Positions 39,101 to 54,100 of a stretch of 64,000 nucleotides of DNA are shown piece after piece. How positions within the stretch are numbered: the first letter of the stretch is position 1; each line of letters begins with the position of its first letter. Source of the stretch: Zerene cesonia (taxonomy: Eukaryota; Arthropoda; Insecta; Lepidoptera; Pieridae); the NCBI RefSeq assembly GCF_012273895.1, contig NC_052129.1, positions 1,302,001 through 1,366,000 of the forward strand. Reading direction: 5' to 3'. The position numbers and the translations under genes are program-made. The notes under the pieces are model-generated. The model was not told the origin of the DNA and searched no databases. It worked only from the letters and a program-made list of their open reading frames with translations.

Positions 39101-42100
39101 GGCCTATACCAAGTTGCCAGAGGCTATAGCACGTAGCCAGTGGTGGCAGCAGGCCGCACCCACCTCCTGCATGACGAGGTCCTGGCTGCGGCGGATGTGC
39201 TGCGGGCCGGCGCGCACGATGGTGCGCAGGAAGCGCAGGTAGGCGGGGTGGCGGCGGCTGCTCTCGATGCAGTGCACGAAGTGCGCCACCACTTTGTCGT
39301 TGTTCTCGTGCGCGCACAGCGACGCGTTCTCTTCGAATATCGCGCACACGGTTTGCGCTTCGCGGATCTGGTGTTCAATGTTACGTAGATTAGTTTAGGT
39401 TCTGCTATCTGGATACGATGGGTTTCTTGCCGGCGCTTCTCTGTAGAACTGCTTTTAGAAACGGCGGTAAATATTAAACTGTATTATGACAAACTCTAAT
39501 TGAATATATAAATATTTGATTTTGACGCAAGAACTATCAGAATTCTAGTTCATAAAAGTTCCACGTTATTTTCTCTGCGTATAACTCTATTGACAAGCTG
39601 TTCTAATTCTACTAATTATATGAAGTTGACAACTGAGGATGTTGAATTGAATAAATTTATTTTGATGTACCTCGAAGCGGTGAAAAATGCAACTTATTTT
39701 GTTTGTAGGGATGAGTAAATATATATTGATGGTACTACTTAGTTTTTTTTACTAGTGAAAACTGAAGAAGGTGAAAAATTCTATTCGGCAGTACATACGC
39801 CAGGATTGAGGAACAGGTCGAGGTGTTTGTGCAGGATGGCTTGATTCTGCTGGTTGCCGTGGCAGAAGTGCTGCAGGAACTCGTGCGCCAGGTCCAGCAG
39901 CTCGTCCATCGCCGTGTCGTTCTCGTCGTGTGGGACCTGGAATTATTGGGAGTTTAGTATATAGATTTATAAAAATTAATAATTTCTGTGATGTGGGTGT
40001 TTTTTTAGCTTTTTTGGCATTCAAGCTTCTTTCGATTTTTAATAAACACCCGCAGCTAACAAAGAATTATTATTAATCATCATTCTGACGGTAGTGTAAG
40101 ATTGTATAGCTTTATTTTTTGTTTGTAAGATACAAATACTAATACTCTCCATTACTATTATATATCTCCATACTAATATTCCTCCATTCTCTATTGTGTG
40201 TCACACTGACACGTCAAATTAATGTCACTTTTTTCGTTTTCCTTCTTTGTGATCAAATAGATAACTGCCAATGAATTTTTTCCATCATCACCTGTCTCTA
40301 GACTTTTTTTTTTCAAAAAAAAAAATTTTTTTTTAGTTGTTTTGTTTTTTTTTGTTGTTTAGTTGTGAAAGTAGCCATCTATCTGATACCTGTAACAAGT
40401 CGAGTACGGTGTGATGCACGCCGATGTTGCGCAGGAGGCGCTGCTCGTGGCGGCGCGGCCGGCCGGCGCCCGCGTCGCCGTTGTTGCCCCGGGTGCAGTA
40501 CTTGATCATGCGCTCTAGGATCTGTACAGCGACATATATCAATCAACTAGCCGTGGCCCGCAGGTTTATCTACGTAGTACCTGATGTTATATAACTTAAA
40601 GCCTTCCTACAGAAATGGGCTATCTAACAATGAAAGAATTTTTCCAATCGGTAGAGCAATTCCTGAGATTAGCGCGTTTGACCAAACAAACAAACTCGCT
40701 TTATATAGATATACTTCCTTAACTTCTCATATTTTAATCAAGCCTTTCCCGGTAACTTCATTATGACAAATTAATTTAAATATGTCAATTTATTGGATTT
40801 ATTATTTATTTATAGAAGACTTAACTAAAATATCTCAATCATCATCAATTATATGTATAAGAATAAGTGTTTGAAGTATTTCCAAAAATACTAACCTCTT
40901 TGATCTTCTTATACTCATTCATATGGTCGTGCTTGTTCGTTCTAGAAGTGTCGAGCACATTGTCCAGCGACGCGTTCCGCTCCAGCACCGCGCCGCCGGG
41001 ACCCACTGTGCCTTTTATTTCTATTAGAATAGTTAGTTGTATTTTAGTAATTGACCCATTAAATTCGATACGATGAAACATGCATATAATACAAAAAAAA
41101 ATCACTAAATATGTTTTTGTTTTACGCATCAGATTAATCAATGGAAGTGTTATTGACTGGTATTGATAAACCCCAAAAAGGGGGAGGTTCTCAATCCGAC
41201 TATTTTTTGGGTTTCTTACTCAGAAGTCTCGTCTGGGTGAATCTATTTTAATGACAGCTGGAAAACATATAGGCAACTTTTTATCCCGGTATTCCTACGG
41301 GATATGGACTTAACGCGGGTGAAACTGCGTGGCGCAGCTAGTATACAAATAATTTCAAAATGATATTACCAGTGTGATCGTCCAAAGCGCCCGCTCTTCC
41401 CTTATTAAACACCCAGAGCTCAGATTTCTCCACACTTTGCCGCAAAACATCTAAATCTGCCTTTATCTGCTTGTAAGATTCCACGTCCGCGTCCGATACC
41501 AGCAGTTGTACCTGTCAATACATAATAAACTAAAAATCAGCATATTCCATACTTTCAGCCAAAAATAATTATTTAAAACACGATAAATTTAATAAAACAT
41601 AACCAAGTTAATATTTTAATATTGTTGTGTAATACTTTAATGGTCGAGTTTAAAAAAAATTGAAGGGATACATAATAAGATAAACAAAATTAATTCCTTC
41701 TCTCGGGCAAAATGGACATTTACGCTTTAATATTACCTGTTTAAACGCTGCTAGGACTTCCTGCCTCTGGCTAAAATGCCTGAATAGCAAGGCAAGTGCG
41801 CCCGACACCAGTGCTGCGGAGGCGCCTTGCGAACACAGTTGCAACAGTACTCGAAGGACCATTCGGCCACCGCACTCGTCCAAGTCTAGCCCATCCCTAG
41901 AGTGGAACCTAGCTATAATGTTTGTAGCTTTGGTGGTCAATATATGGCAAGGGTTAATATAGAGGAAAAACAAAATAGGATCGGATGGTTCTTTATTATT
42001 TTTGTTATGGGATAATATAAAAATATTATGAAGGTAAAAAAAAGCTGGGTACATAGTGGTTTTCCATTTAATCAAGTTTAAGCTGGTTGAAAAGCATTTC

Positions 42101-45100
42101 GAGCGGCAGAGTTGGTCAAACAATAACACAATAAGAAAATCCACAGAAAGTGAATCGTTCAAACTATTTTAATAGATGACAGATAAACTACGATACACGT
42201 GAATAACGCACAAACACTAACAAGTAGGTTATGAAAACATGCAAAGCCCAATCACTTTAGAAATCATGAAGGAGTACATTACAGGTACAATGATATTATA
42301 TTGTATCATCATCATCACCATCATCACCATCATCATCATCATCATCATCATCATTATCATCATCAGTCCATATATTTTCCCACTGCTGGGATATAAACCG
42401 CCTATGATGGTTATATTGTATAATGTATATAATATCACTGTAGGTACATGCAATTACCTCGAAATGTCTAAATCATTAGAAATGGTAAGAAGTCTGTTGG
42501 CATGATTCAGAAAATAATCATTTTTGAGCCAAGTCAGAGTTAAGATGGATTGTACAAATAAAATTTTATAGATTTTAATGATGACTATATTGTGAAGAAT
42601 AATTTATCATTTCGGGTGTATAAGGTCAAAACATGCTAAGGAAGAGAAAATTCAAACTTACACACGCTACGGTAGGATGCTAACAGACAAATTGGTTAGT
42701 CACACATTCTATTGAAATACTTATAGTCGAGCAACAGCGGAAAATGTAGTAAGAGAAAACAGATGGCATATTTGTATAGAATATTAGAGACTTTAATATA
42801 TGAAAAGTCTAAAGTTTTCAACCTATTTCAAAAAAAGGACTACTGGATGAACCGACCCTGATGGTTACTTTTTTATTGTGCTGGTGCCTTACTATCCATT
42901 TAAATTTAATCTAGTTCTAACAAATTAAGAGCGGTTAAGTGTTTTTATTAAAATAATTATTTACACTCAGATATACTTCCAGTAGTCAATATTAAATTAA
43001 TGCTCCATAACCCACATAAAAATAAGGTTTTAAATGCAAAATTTTGTGGATAGTCACATATTCACATTAATTCAAGTAAGGTACTATATAGTCGTGTTGC
43101 TCTTTAGGTCTACTTCTAATTACTCTCCAATGAAATCCTAACATTTTAGTGAAATATCCACAATTCATTAGAAATTAAATTCAACTTTTGACTTACCCTA
43201 TATATCAGGACCAAAGAACCATGTCTTTAAAAGTTGTGTACAAAGTTTGAGTTATCAATCTATATATGTATGTATTATAGGAATTCATTGGAAAAGCAAG
43301 ATTAGGATAGCGGTTTTTCTAGTGATGGAGATATACCTAACATTATTTCAATCGTCATACATAAAATTATTTCAAACAATACATCTTTATTATCATGATA
43401 GAAACAAACAACAATAAATATGTACTTTTAAAACTTGATATGTGTATTCAAATACTTTATAGGTTATGTAAAAACATCCAAAAAACTCGTATATTTTATG
43501 AAAGCTGTTTGAAATAATCTTACATCGAACCTAAACTAAATCATGCTACTCTTAGCATGCAGTATATATTATCTTACTAACAAATCTACATTTTTTGGAA
43601 GACAGTTGTCAGGCACAGTCTGTATTGCTCTGAAATAATATCATTCGTTAATTTCATAAAAGTAGCCTTATATGTATCAAAATATTAAGAAGTACAGAAG
43701 AAAATATGAAAGTGATATAATTTACTAGATATGATCTTAGAAATTCAAGAGTGATAATAAAAAATCTAATTAAAAAATATCTAATATACTAAATGTATTA
43801 AGTATTAAGAATAAAAAGTTCGTCTAATGAAATCTATTTGAAAGAATTATAAAAGTGTTTTTAAATAAAATAAATGTTAAATGCATTATAACTCTATATT
43901 AAAATGAACGTATAATGTAATATAATGCATTATTATTATTTATCCCAATTTAAAATTACCCATCACCATGATGTCAGTCATGCGTTAGTCACTTAATTTT
44001 AAAAATAAGCTCATATAAAAAAATATAAAATTAAAAATATAATTTTAATATATGTATACGGAAAGTATTTTTACAAAATAAAGATAAAGCGAACTAAATA
44101 AGCCATGACTTCGATTTTGACAAAATTAGGCTAGTTTCGAATAATCGTTCCACAAAAAAATAATATTATAAATAACATTTATTAATTTACTTAACATTTC
44201 CATAAAAAAATCTTTTTCGTAAACCAAAAATAAAAAAGATATATTTTTTTAATTTAAATTTCATACCGGCAACTAAATATGCCCTCAGCCTGTAACCCTA
44301 TCGCCTCCACGTCAGCACGTCCAATGGAGTCGCCGCTCTTATCAACGGCTTGCTCAAATTCCTTCTTGAAGATGGACAGAAGACAGCTGATGCGGTAGTC
44401 CAGCCGCACGTCGAGGATGAACTATAGATAGGTTGTTAATAAAAAAAACTTCAGATAAAGAAGTGTAAAATCACCTTTATACTTAGTCTGGCCATAAATA
44501 CTGTTACACTTAATTATAAAAAAATATTACATTTGAATTTCGAATCTGTNNNNNNNNNNNNNNNNNNNNNNNNNNNNNNNNNNNNNNNNNNNNNNNNNNN
44601 NNNNNNNNNNNNNNNNNNNNNNNNNNNNNNNNNNNNNNNNNNNNNNNNNNNNNNNNNNNNNNNNNNNNNNNNNNNNNNNNNNNNNNNNNNNNNNNNNNNN
44701 NNNNNNNNNNNNNNNNNNNNNNNNNNNNNNNNNNNNNNNNNNNNNNNNNNNNNNNNNNNNNNNNNNNNNNNNNNNNNNNNNNNNNNNNNNNNNNNNNNNN
44801 NNNNNNNNNNNNNNNNNNNNNNNNNNNNNNNNNNNNNNNNNNNNNNNNNNNNNNNNNNNNNNNNNNNNNNNNNNNNNNNNNNNNNNNNNNNNNNNNNNNN
44901 NNNNNNNNNNNNNNNNNNNNNNNNNNNNNNNNNNNNNNNNNNNNNNNNNNNNNNNNNNNNNNNNNNNNNNNNNNNNNNNNNNNNNNNNNNNNNNNNNNNN
45001 NNNNNNNNNNNNNNNNNNNNNNNNNNNNNNNNNNNNNNNNNNNNNNNNNNNNNNNNNNNNNNNNNNNNNNNNNNNNNNNNNNNNNNNNNNNNNNNNNNNN

Positions 45101-48100
45101 NNNNNNNNNNNNNNNNNNNNNNNNNNNNNNNNNNNNNNNNNNNNNNNNNNNNNNNNNNNNNNNNNNNNNNNNNNNNNNNNNNNNNNNNNNNNNNNNNNNN
45201 NNNNNNNNNNNNNNNNNNNNNNNNNNNNNNNNNNNNNNNNNNNNNNNNNNNNNNNNNNNNNNNNNNNNNNNNNNNNNNNNNNNNNNNNNNNNNNNNNNNN
45301 NNNNNNNNNNNNNNNNNNNNNNNNNNNNNNNNNNNNNNNNNNNNNNNNNNNNNNNNNNNNNNNNNNNNNNNNNNNNNNNNNNNNNNNNNNNNNNNNNNNN
45401 NNNNNNNNNNNNNNNNNNNNNNNNNNNNNNNNNNNNNNNNNNNNNNNNNNNNNNNNNNNNNNNNNNNNNNNNNNNNNNNNNNNNNNNNNNNNNNNNNNNN
45501 NNNNNNNNNNNNNNNNNNNNNNNNNNNNNNNNNNNNNNNNNNNNNNNNNCAATGTACATAATATTACAGTTCAATTCCGTTTTACGTTAGAACACGTTAT
45601 GCCTAGTTATAACTAGTTGGTTGTGGCTCTTACGATACTACATACATATGTATTATCAAGCACCGATATTTTTTATATAATTTAGTATTTATGTAGAAGC
45701 AAGTTCGTGTTAAAATATGGTAAAACCAAATGTAACTAAATGAGGTACGATTGTGATTTTAAAGATGATTTTTTAGTCAATACGGTTAGTCTAGTTAAAT
45801 GTGTGTGAAATGTAATTTAGCGTCATACTGTATAGTTTACAAATATTTCTAACATGGTTATAATAATAATTAACTAAATTGTAATAAAAAATACAATATC
45901 TTTAGATTGCAATTATTTTATGTAAATTATTTGTATACAATATATGTAATTAGATCCTGTTCTGATCTATTTTATGTAGAACTTACATCCTTATAAGACC
46001 TAGGTTACCTGGAGAATCTCAATAATCTTCAGCTTGGTTTCCATAACGAGCGGGTGTTTCCGCGCCAGCGCGAGCGCAGACGGGCTGCGCTGCTGCGCCC
46101 CGCCCCCCACCACCTGCTGTTTATAAATTATATTAATATATAATCATTTGCGAATTTGTTATATATAATGTTTATAATGTATAATGTTATATACAATGTG
46201 GTGATTGATTTAAATAAATCTTTACTTATTCTAGTGATCTCCATTACAGGCTACTGCTTATCGCAGACACCAGTCTTCCATTTTTGCTTAATTGTATTTT
46301 TTTGTAAATGTAGTTCTAAGACTCATTAAAATAATTGAATATTTTATTATCATATAAATGCGAAAATGTTTATGTTTGCTTATATGTCTTTCAGGCCGAA
46401 ACGGAGCGATTCAATTATTCATTTGATTTTTTTGTCTCTAGCGATAATTGCGAGGCTAGAGAGTGATTAGATGATTAGATTAGAGGCTAGAGAGGATAGA
46501 GGATTTTATTCCCATGGGAATTCCTATGACAACGTGAGCGAAGCTGCGGGCGGAAATCTAGTATAGCATACTTACATTATGCGCGGTTCCAAGGGTAATG
46601 GAAGTCATCACAGCTCCCATGTCTCCAATTGTGCGAAGAACACCGCCTTCCGCTAGTCAAAGAGTAAAAAAATAAGGTAAATTTGACTATTTTTAACGTT
46701 AAATGATTTTTTTTGTAATTATATATGGAAATATAATGTAAGATTATTGGTATGATATATTTTACAAACTCACGTTTTTTAATCTCTCCTTCCTGGGCTG
46801 CTTGTAAATATACATATACTCTTTACATTTTACTCAAAATTAACACAAATATAAAAAAAATATGATATTTCTAAAGCGAAATGTTCAAAGTAAGGTAATT
46901 CTTAGCACAAATCTAATATAATCAGAAAACAAAGCTGTTCATTAGTAAAAATTAAAAAAGATTTAACCATATTTTACAAAGAATCATTTTTACCACCACG
47001 AAACATATTTTTACTACAACATCATCATTTTACCACCAATCAAGTATTATCTACACTAATATTATAAAGATGAAAAACTTGTATTTTTGTTTGTCTGTTT
47101 GTTTTGTGATGGATAAACTCAAAAACTTTAGATTTTAGAAATTCTTTCACCATGAGAAAGCTACAACTTCACTGAATGACATAGGCTATATATAACAGCT
47201 AGTTAGGCATACTTTTATCAGACTTTTATTATACAAGTACTAGAACTCACATTCGACGTCTCCAGCCAACGCGCTGGTCTCATTGAGCAGGTCCATAGCG
47301 GTCACACAGTCGAGGATGCTTAGCAAAGTCTTTGTTAGCCGTAGGAGGTCACTGAAGCTGTGAATGGGTTATTTGGGTGTTTATTTTTAACCGACTTTAA
47401 AAAAGCAGGAGGTTCTCAATTGTGCAATCTGTGCCAGTGCTGAGTTACCAACCAAAAAAATCTCGACTGTATCTTTTGGGTATGTTAATACAGCATTTTT
47501 GTACTGGGTGAACCGATTATAATGATTATGATTTTTTTTTCATTTGATGCTGTTGTCTTCTGAGTGGTCCCACTTAGCTAATTAGAGCCTAGCAGCAGAC
47601 GCATGAAACAGAGGGACTATACGGAAGGATAAACAGGCAGACACCGAAGTGTTAGTTCGTAGCCTGTTAGTAGTCTTGAGTCCTTTTTACCCTTTAGTTA
47701 CAGAACCATAAAAATGGATTTAAATACACACAATAATGTACGAACAATCAACATAATCATTTGTTTGTTTTAATTATACCACCAATAAAGACCAATTTTT
47801 AAATTCGATACATCAGCAAACACACACATCACGTACCTATAAAACCCGAAGTATATCAGCTCCCTGGCCAACTTGACGACCTCGAAGGTGAGCTTGTTCT
47901 GGTCGTGGTCACTAAAGTACCAGGTCCTGGTCACCACGTTGCACAGGTAGTTCTCCACGAAGCGGATGGTTGACGCGAACTGCTGTTTCACCTTCTCCCT
48001 CGTGGCGTCCGGCCCGCCGCGGACGCATTGGTAACTGCGTAGGGAGTACATACATCTTGGGTGTTTTTTATAATTTTTTTTAAGTTTGTCTCTGAAATTT

Positions 48101-51100
48101 TAGTTACTTGTTCGTTGAAATTGAATTGGTGGTAAGCATCTGCCTAGGCTAGATGAGATTATAAAAGAAAAACTATTAAACAATATTTGAGTTTATAGAT
48201 AATTAATGTTTATTCGGTTTTGTTAATTTCAAAACACCTTTGAGTCATGATGTTCTATTTAAATGAAGTCCGTCCGAAGTATCCTGTATGGCTCATTTCA
48301 ATTCTTATATTATTTGTAATAAAATCAAACAAAAGGAATACTAGATAGACGTCACCAGCCCCTGAGAGTCGCGGTCTACATGGTGCATCAGACGGAAGAG
48401 CTGTTAGCGAGAGGCAAGTACTGACTCGTGTATGTGTATCCTGTCGCACACCTCGCTCCAGAGGCGCGCGTACTTGACCGGCGTCACCGGCTCCTGAGGG
48501 TCGCGGTCTACATGGAGGTGCAGCATCAGCCGGCAGAACGAGGCGCGGACTTCGTGCGGAAGGGCACCGTTTGACATGCACCTGGTGGAAATGTTACAGA
48601 TTTAAAAAATTAAGCCTTGAAATCATGATGGTGAACAGAGTGAGTAATAATGTCTCTATAATAACATAACTCACTTGAGAATAAGATCTATGTGCAGCTG
48701 TTGAGATAAACTGTTAAGCGCCAAGTACTGTCTATTGAGACACATGTTCGAGAACAGGTCAAGCTGGTGTCGGTAGTAATCCAAGATGGCCGCCGCCTCA
48801 CTGCGCGGGTCCGCTTTCGCTTTAGTCGCTAATGCGGATAAATATTCTGAAGACTGAAAATAAATAAATACATTTTATAGCCGAACTAAATATTTTTTTA
48901 ATATACAAATAGTATTTTTAAAGGATCTTGTCAAACAAACCTGCTTATTATTCCAAAATAATATAACGTCTTCTTCCATTGATATTTTATCACCATCTGT
49001 CGATCTATCCTCGTATTTTAAATGCACTAATCTGAAAATAAAAAAATCTATTTATTTTTCACGTCTTTTTTTTTGTTTTTAGAAATAAAATCGTCGAAAA
49101 AGCGACGTGAAATAAAGACAATTTTTTAATGCATTCTGAGTAGAGAAACCTCAGTGTTTTAGATAAGTGCGTCTGTTCAGGAAGATGGGAAAAGTCAGTA
49201 GAAAGAGAAGCTTACACGGAAAGAACAGTTAACTGTTTTTTTTTTCGATTCGTGTATAAATATAACCTCACCATGTTTCTCCTACATAATGATATTTATT
49301 ACCGCCACATATCTAAAACTGCTCAACAAATTTCAAAGAAACCTCTCCCATGACAAGCCACTTATTCGTGATATCTACATAAAATTTAACTAAATACCAA
49401 CAAACACAGTACATGCACCTTTTCCAGAACCGAAGTAACCACAGCTAATTAACCCCAGAGCAGTAGACCTAGAAACAAGTAATAAACCTCGGTGCGAACC
49501 TGGTCTCGATGAGGATATCAGCATTGTTGGCGCAAAGCACACTCTTGCAGATCAGCTCCTGAGTAACAGCGATGGCCTTCTTGTTGGATATGCACAGGTC
49601 GCTCAGGTAGTCCAGGAAACGGGACTGCCAGGTCTTCATATTCTTGCGGACGAGACCTGGACAATGCGTGATATAATACATTAGGGTCAAACTTCAACAG
49701 GACAACATGGAGCACATGGTGTCCAATTTGATTTAAAATCGGTTGAGTAGTTTAGGAGTCCATCGCGGTCAAACAACTTGACACGTAATTTATATATATT
49801 AAGATAGATAAATAATCGTGAAACTGGCTTTACAGGAACTCTACTAGTATAGATCGAATAGTTATCCTCTAAATTCTCATCAAACTACCATAGAGTTCAC
49901 TATACCAATAGACGACACATACCAACAAAGGTCTCAATCTCGGCAGCTGTAATGTGCTTTTCCAACAGTTTCCTATTGTTGTGCAGCAACGCCGTGATGG
50001 TGTCTTCTGCGAGGATGTCGTATCCTATCTGCTTCTGCATGAAGCCGAAGTGCTTCGCTATGTACTCCTGAAAATATCATTGGTTTTTGAGTTCCTAATA
50101 AAGATTTATAGTTAGAAGTCACTAAAAGTGATAAGATCCAAGTGTGTTTTTTATTTTATACTTAATTATTTTAGCCATATAGTTGTCAAATGTCTTGTAA
50201 TTAAATTTATACCTGATTCTTCCTATAATCCTGTTGACTAAGGCGCAATATCCTGTAGCATAATCTGAATATAAATTTATATGGTGCATATCTTGGATCA
50301 TATAATTCTTCTATTTTTAAGAATGGTTCGCCTTCTGATGACTCTTCGAATGGTCCCTGTTACAGACAAATCAGAGTCACAAAAATGCTAAAGTTCATAG
50401 TTTTATCTGGTATTTTGCTGTAATTATCTTCGAAATTAAGTAGGAAAGAATACATACCTGTAATATTTTAAACAGCTGTCTCAATATATACTGTTCCCTG
50501 AGGAGTTTCTGCCTGTCGCGATTAGGGTTCTCCACGACTAGGTCCAGGGCTTTGGACTTGTTGGGCTCATTCTCGTATCCCGCTATAAAGTATACTATGT
50601 CTTGGAGGAGGCAGGTTAAAGCTCTGAAATAAAGGTTTATAAGGAGTGTAAAGAAAGAAACATATTTTTGTTAAGACTTTATTAGAATGATTTTAAAGAA
50701 ATAAAGAAAGGCAGTAAGGTATTTTAGCTTTGGCTCTAAAGTAATAACTCACCTCTCTGGCTAATAGTAAAATTGGTCAAGTGCGAATCAGACTCACAAC
50801 GCTAAGGAATCCATACAAATAAGTCCCAGTCTGTTTTCGCCGGAATATGCATTATTTACAGCTACTTTATCGTATCCTTTTTGACCCTAAGACTCCTTCG
50901 CATTTCTATGGTGACTCTTTTATTATCAATGCCATAAATTTTTGGAATTCATTGCCGATTAATATAAGACAAGCCCAAACTCTATCTAGGTTTAAAAGCC
51001 TTGTACGATGTCATTATTTAGATCTTGCTTTTAACTCGGTATAGTTTTTTTTGTTTTTTTTTCTATTTACTATTTCATGATAATTATTCTCCCTTCCATT

Positions 51101-54100
51101 TTTTTTTAACACACTATGTAGGTTTATGTATTATAAGATATTATTATTTATATAGTGTATATGTGTATGTATATTTATTTTATATATGTATATGTTGTAT
51201 GTATATTTATATTATATATGTGTATGTTGTATGTAAATTTTTAGAATGTAGTTTTTTTATTTGTTACATATGCTTTACTTTTTACCTACCTCCTTTTAAA
51301 TTATGTTGCTATCTATATTCAAGTTGGTTGCCTGGTAGAGATCATTTATAAGTGATAAGGCCGCCTTCTGTGTATCTCCTTTTTTTTAGTATGAGTTTTG
51401 TTTTTGTATTTTGTTGGCAGCACAATAAAGTGTTTAAATAAATAAGCTAGTAACACCATGTTTTATCCTACATTCTAAAATATATAACTCTCACTTCATC
51501 TCATTGTGTTCGATATTCCCCTGGTGCAGCTTCCCGGAGAGTGCGCACAACACTTTGCACGCGTCATTCGCGAAGTCCAAGTCTCGCACCTCACTGGGCG
51601 ACACCGATATTAGTGCGAATGCCTCTTTGTCTTCTTTTATTACTGAACAACCCACCTGTGGATAGGAATAGCAACGCTATTAACATAAAAATCAGACCAA
51701 AGTACGTACAGACTGCAGACTTTGTTTTTTCTTGTATTATTCTATTATAGTAGTATAATTTTTTACGTGATTTTACATTGAAAAGAACATGTATGTTCAC
51801 TCATGTATGTAACGTTACGTTTTCTTACTTTCACTAGAATATTTTCAAATATATACTTAATTAGAACGAATTATAATTATAAATTAAGAAAAATAAGCGG
51901 ATTTGCAACAATATATATTTAGGCACACAACTATTATTTGTATACATTTTTAAAAACTGCATTTAATATGATAATAGCAGTACTCAGTATAATCCAGTTC
52001 GAAGGACCAAATAAACATCTGTTCAATATATGAAACAAAATAAAGTATTTTATATTTCTAACTATACCTTCGACATGACAGGTTTCTCTTCCTCTTGGTC
52101 AATCGGTATTGATGTGGAGTGCACCCATGTGTGCGTGCACAGGTGCTGTAACCTAGATGAATAGTGGTGGTTAAAGTAGTTTGTCAGCCACTTTTAGCCT
52201 ATCTTGAAAATATTTTTAATGTTGAATCACATCACACAAATGTTTTCAGTCAGTTGTGTATTATTGATATATGTAAAATGTTAAAAGGGCTTATAATTAT
52301 ATTGTTTTTGAATTGTTCATATTTTATTTTAATGAAATCAAAATGTAGTTTATGTAAAATGTTCAACACACATAATCTTATACAATGAAAAGTCATTCAT
52401 ATGAATGAATTTATCAACTTATTGAACAATTATTTTTTTTAAATAAGAGACAATTAAGTCACTAATTCCAAAAATAAACAGATCACCACAAAACGTTAAA
52501 ATCACTTTTTAAACCTAGCCTAAAAATGAATACATTATGTCTGAACAAAAAAAACAGCCCCAAACACTCACCTCACATAACTGCTCTGCGGCACGGGTGC
52601 GTCAGAATGCGTCATAGTGGTAGGGTCCAGCTCGAACAGCGTCGCGATCTCCGACGAGTGCGGCACCGACACCAGCTGGTACGCGGGTTCTGTGCTCGCG
52701 TCACTGCTAACGAAAACCTCACTGTAATTTTATTGTTTTTTTTTTTTTAATAAATCGGTAAAAAAACACGAATGGTGTGATTTCAAATGTCGAGCACGCT
52801 TCGGCACGAATTTGGAAGAAAAAAGACCGGCGTGAAATAGTAACATGCTACTGTATTTCGTACGGTGAATGAGGGAGGTTAAGTACAGCTGATGTGCAAG
52901 TTAAAGTCATAAAATTTTAATTATCTTTAACAGTATGTACATATAATATGTATTTAATTATTAACCTGGTAATTCTCTGATTAAAAGATAATACTGTATG
53001 ATGATACTAGACGCTCGTCCCGGCTCCGCCCGGATATCAAGGTTCCTTTTTTATACCCAGGGAGAATTTATCAGAATAAGTATCCTATCACCTGTCCGTA
53101 TACCATTACATCAAAATCCGTTGAGCAGTTTCACCGGGATTCACTAACAAACATCCAAACAAATAAACTTTCACATTTATAATATCAGTGAACAAACACA
53201 AATACTAAAGTCACCCTTTTTTGTAGACTTGTTCTAATTTAAAATTACTGAATCAATACATAACTTTTAGCAGCGGTTGCTACGGTTAGGCAAGAAACGC
53301 AGGTTCGAATCCTGCCTGGTGATCAAATTTTTTGTATTCTTTCAAAACTTAATTTTTAGTTTTATAGCATTGAAATGCTTTTTATAAATGAGAAATTTTG
53401 AAAGAATAGAAAAAATTTGATCACGAGGCAGGATTCGAACCTGCGTATCTTGCTACGGTTAGGCAAGATACGCAGGTTCGAATCCTGAATCGTGATCAAA
53501 TTTTTTCTATTCTTTCAAAATTTCTCATTCTTTCAAAACTTCTTATTTATAGAGCATTTCAATGCTATAAAACTAAAAATTAAACATAACTTTTATTTTT
53601 TTACCCACGTGGTTTTAGTGCAGGCTTCAGCGGCTAGATAGTGTCCAGTGGCGAGGTGTTTGAACCGGAATATCGAGTTCCAGTGTCCCGCGCCGCCGCG
53701 GCACGGGTCGTGCTGCACTACCTGCAACATTATAATTATTAATTACTAGCTGCGCCCCGCGGTTTCACCCGCGTAAGTCCGTATCCCGTAGGAATATCGG
53801 GATGAAAGTTGCCTGTGTGCTATTCCAGTTGTTCAGCTGTCTACGTACTAAATTTCATTACAATCGGTTCAGTAGTTTTTGCGTGAAAGAGCAACAAACA
53901 CACACACATCCTTACAAACTTTCGTATTTATAATATTAGTAGAATAGGATATTTGAATACTATAATACTGAATTACAATTATAATTAGAATATTACGCTG
54001 GAGATATTTAGACGTAGATTCAGTTCAACTTAATTTTTAAATTAAAGAAATACCAAATGACCTTAAGAGTTATGAATTGACCATAGATAATATGAGGAAA

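Noticed and set aside
48255..48425. Extra Itpr exon
   Set aside because: The similarity to exon 48426-48581 is a short decayed duplicate without splice sites. The exon already joins its neighbours in phase.
53277..53350. Functional tRNA gene
   Set aside because: Only a T-arm-like B box is present. No acceptor stem, D arm or A box could be paired.
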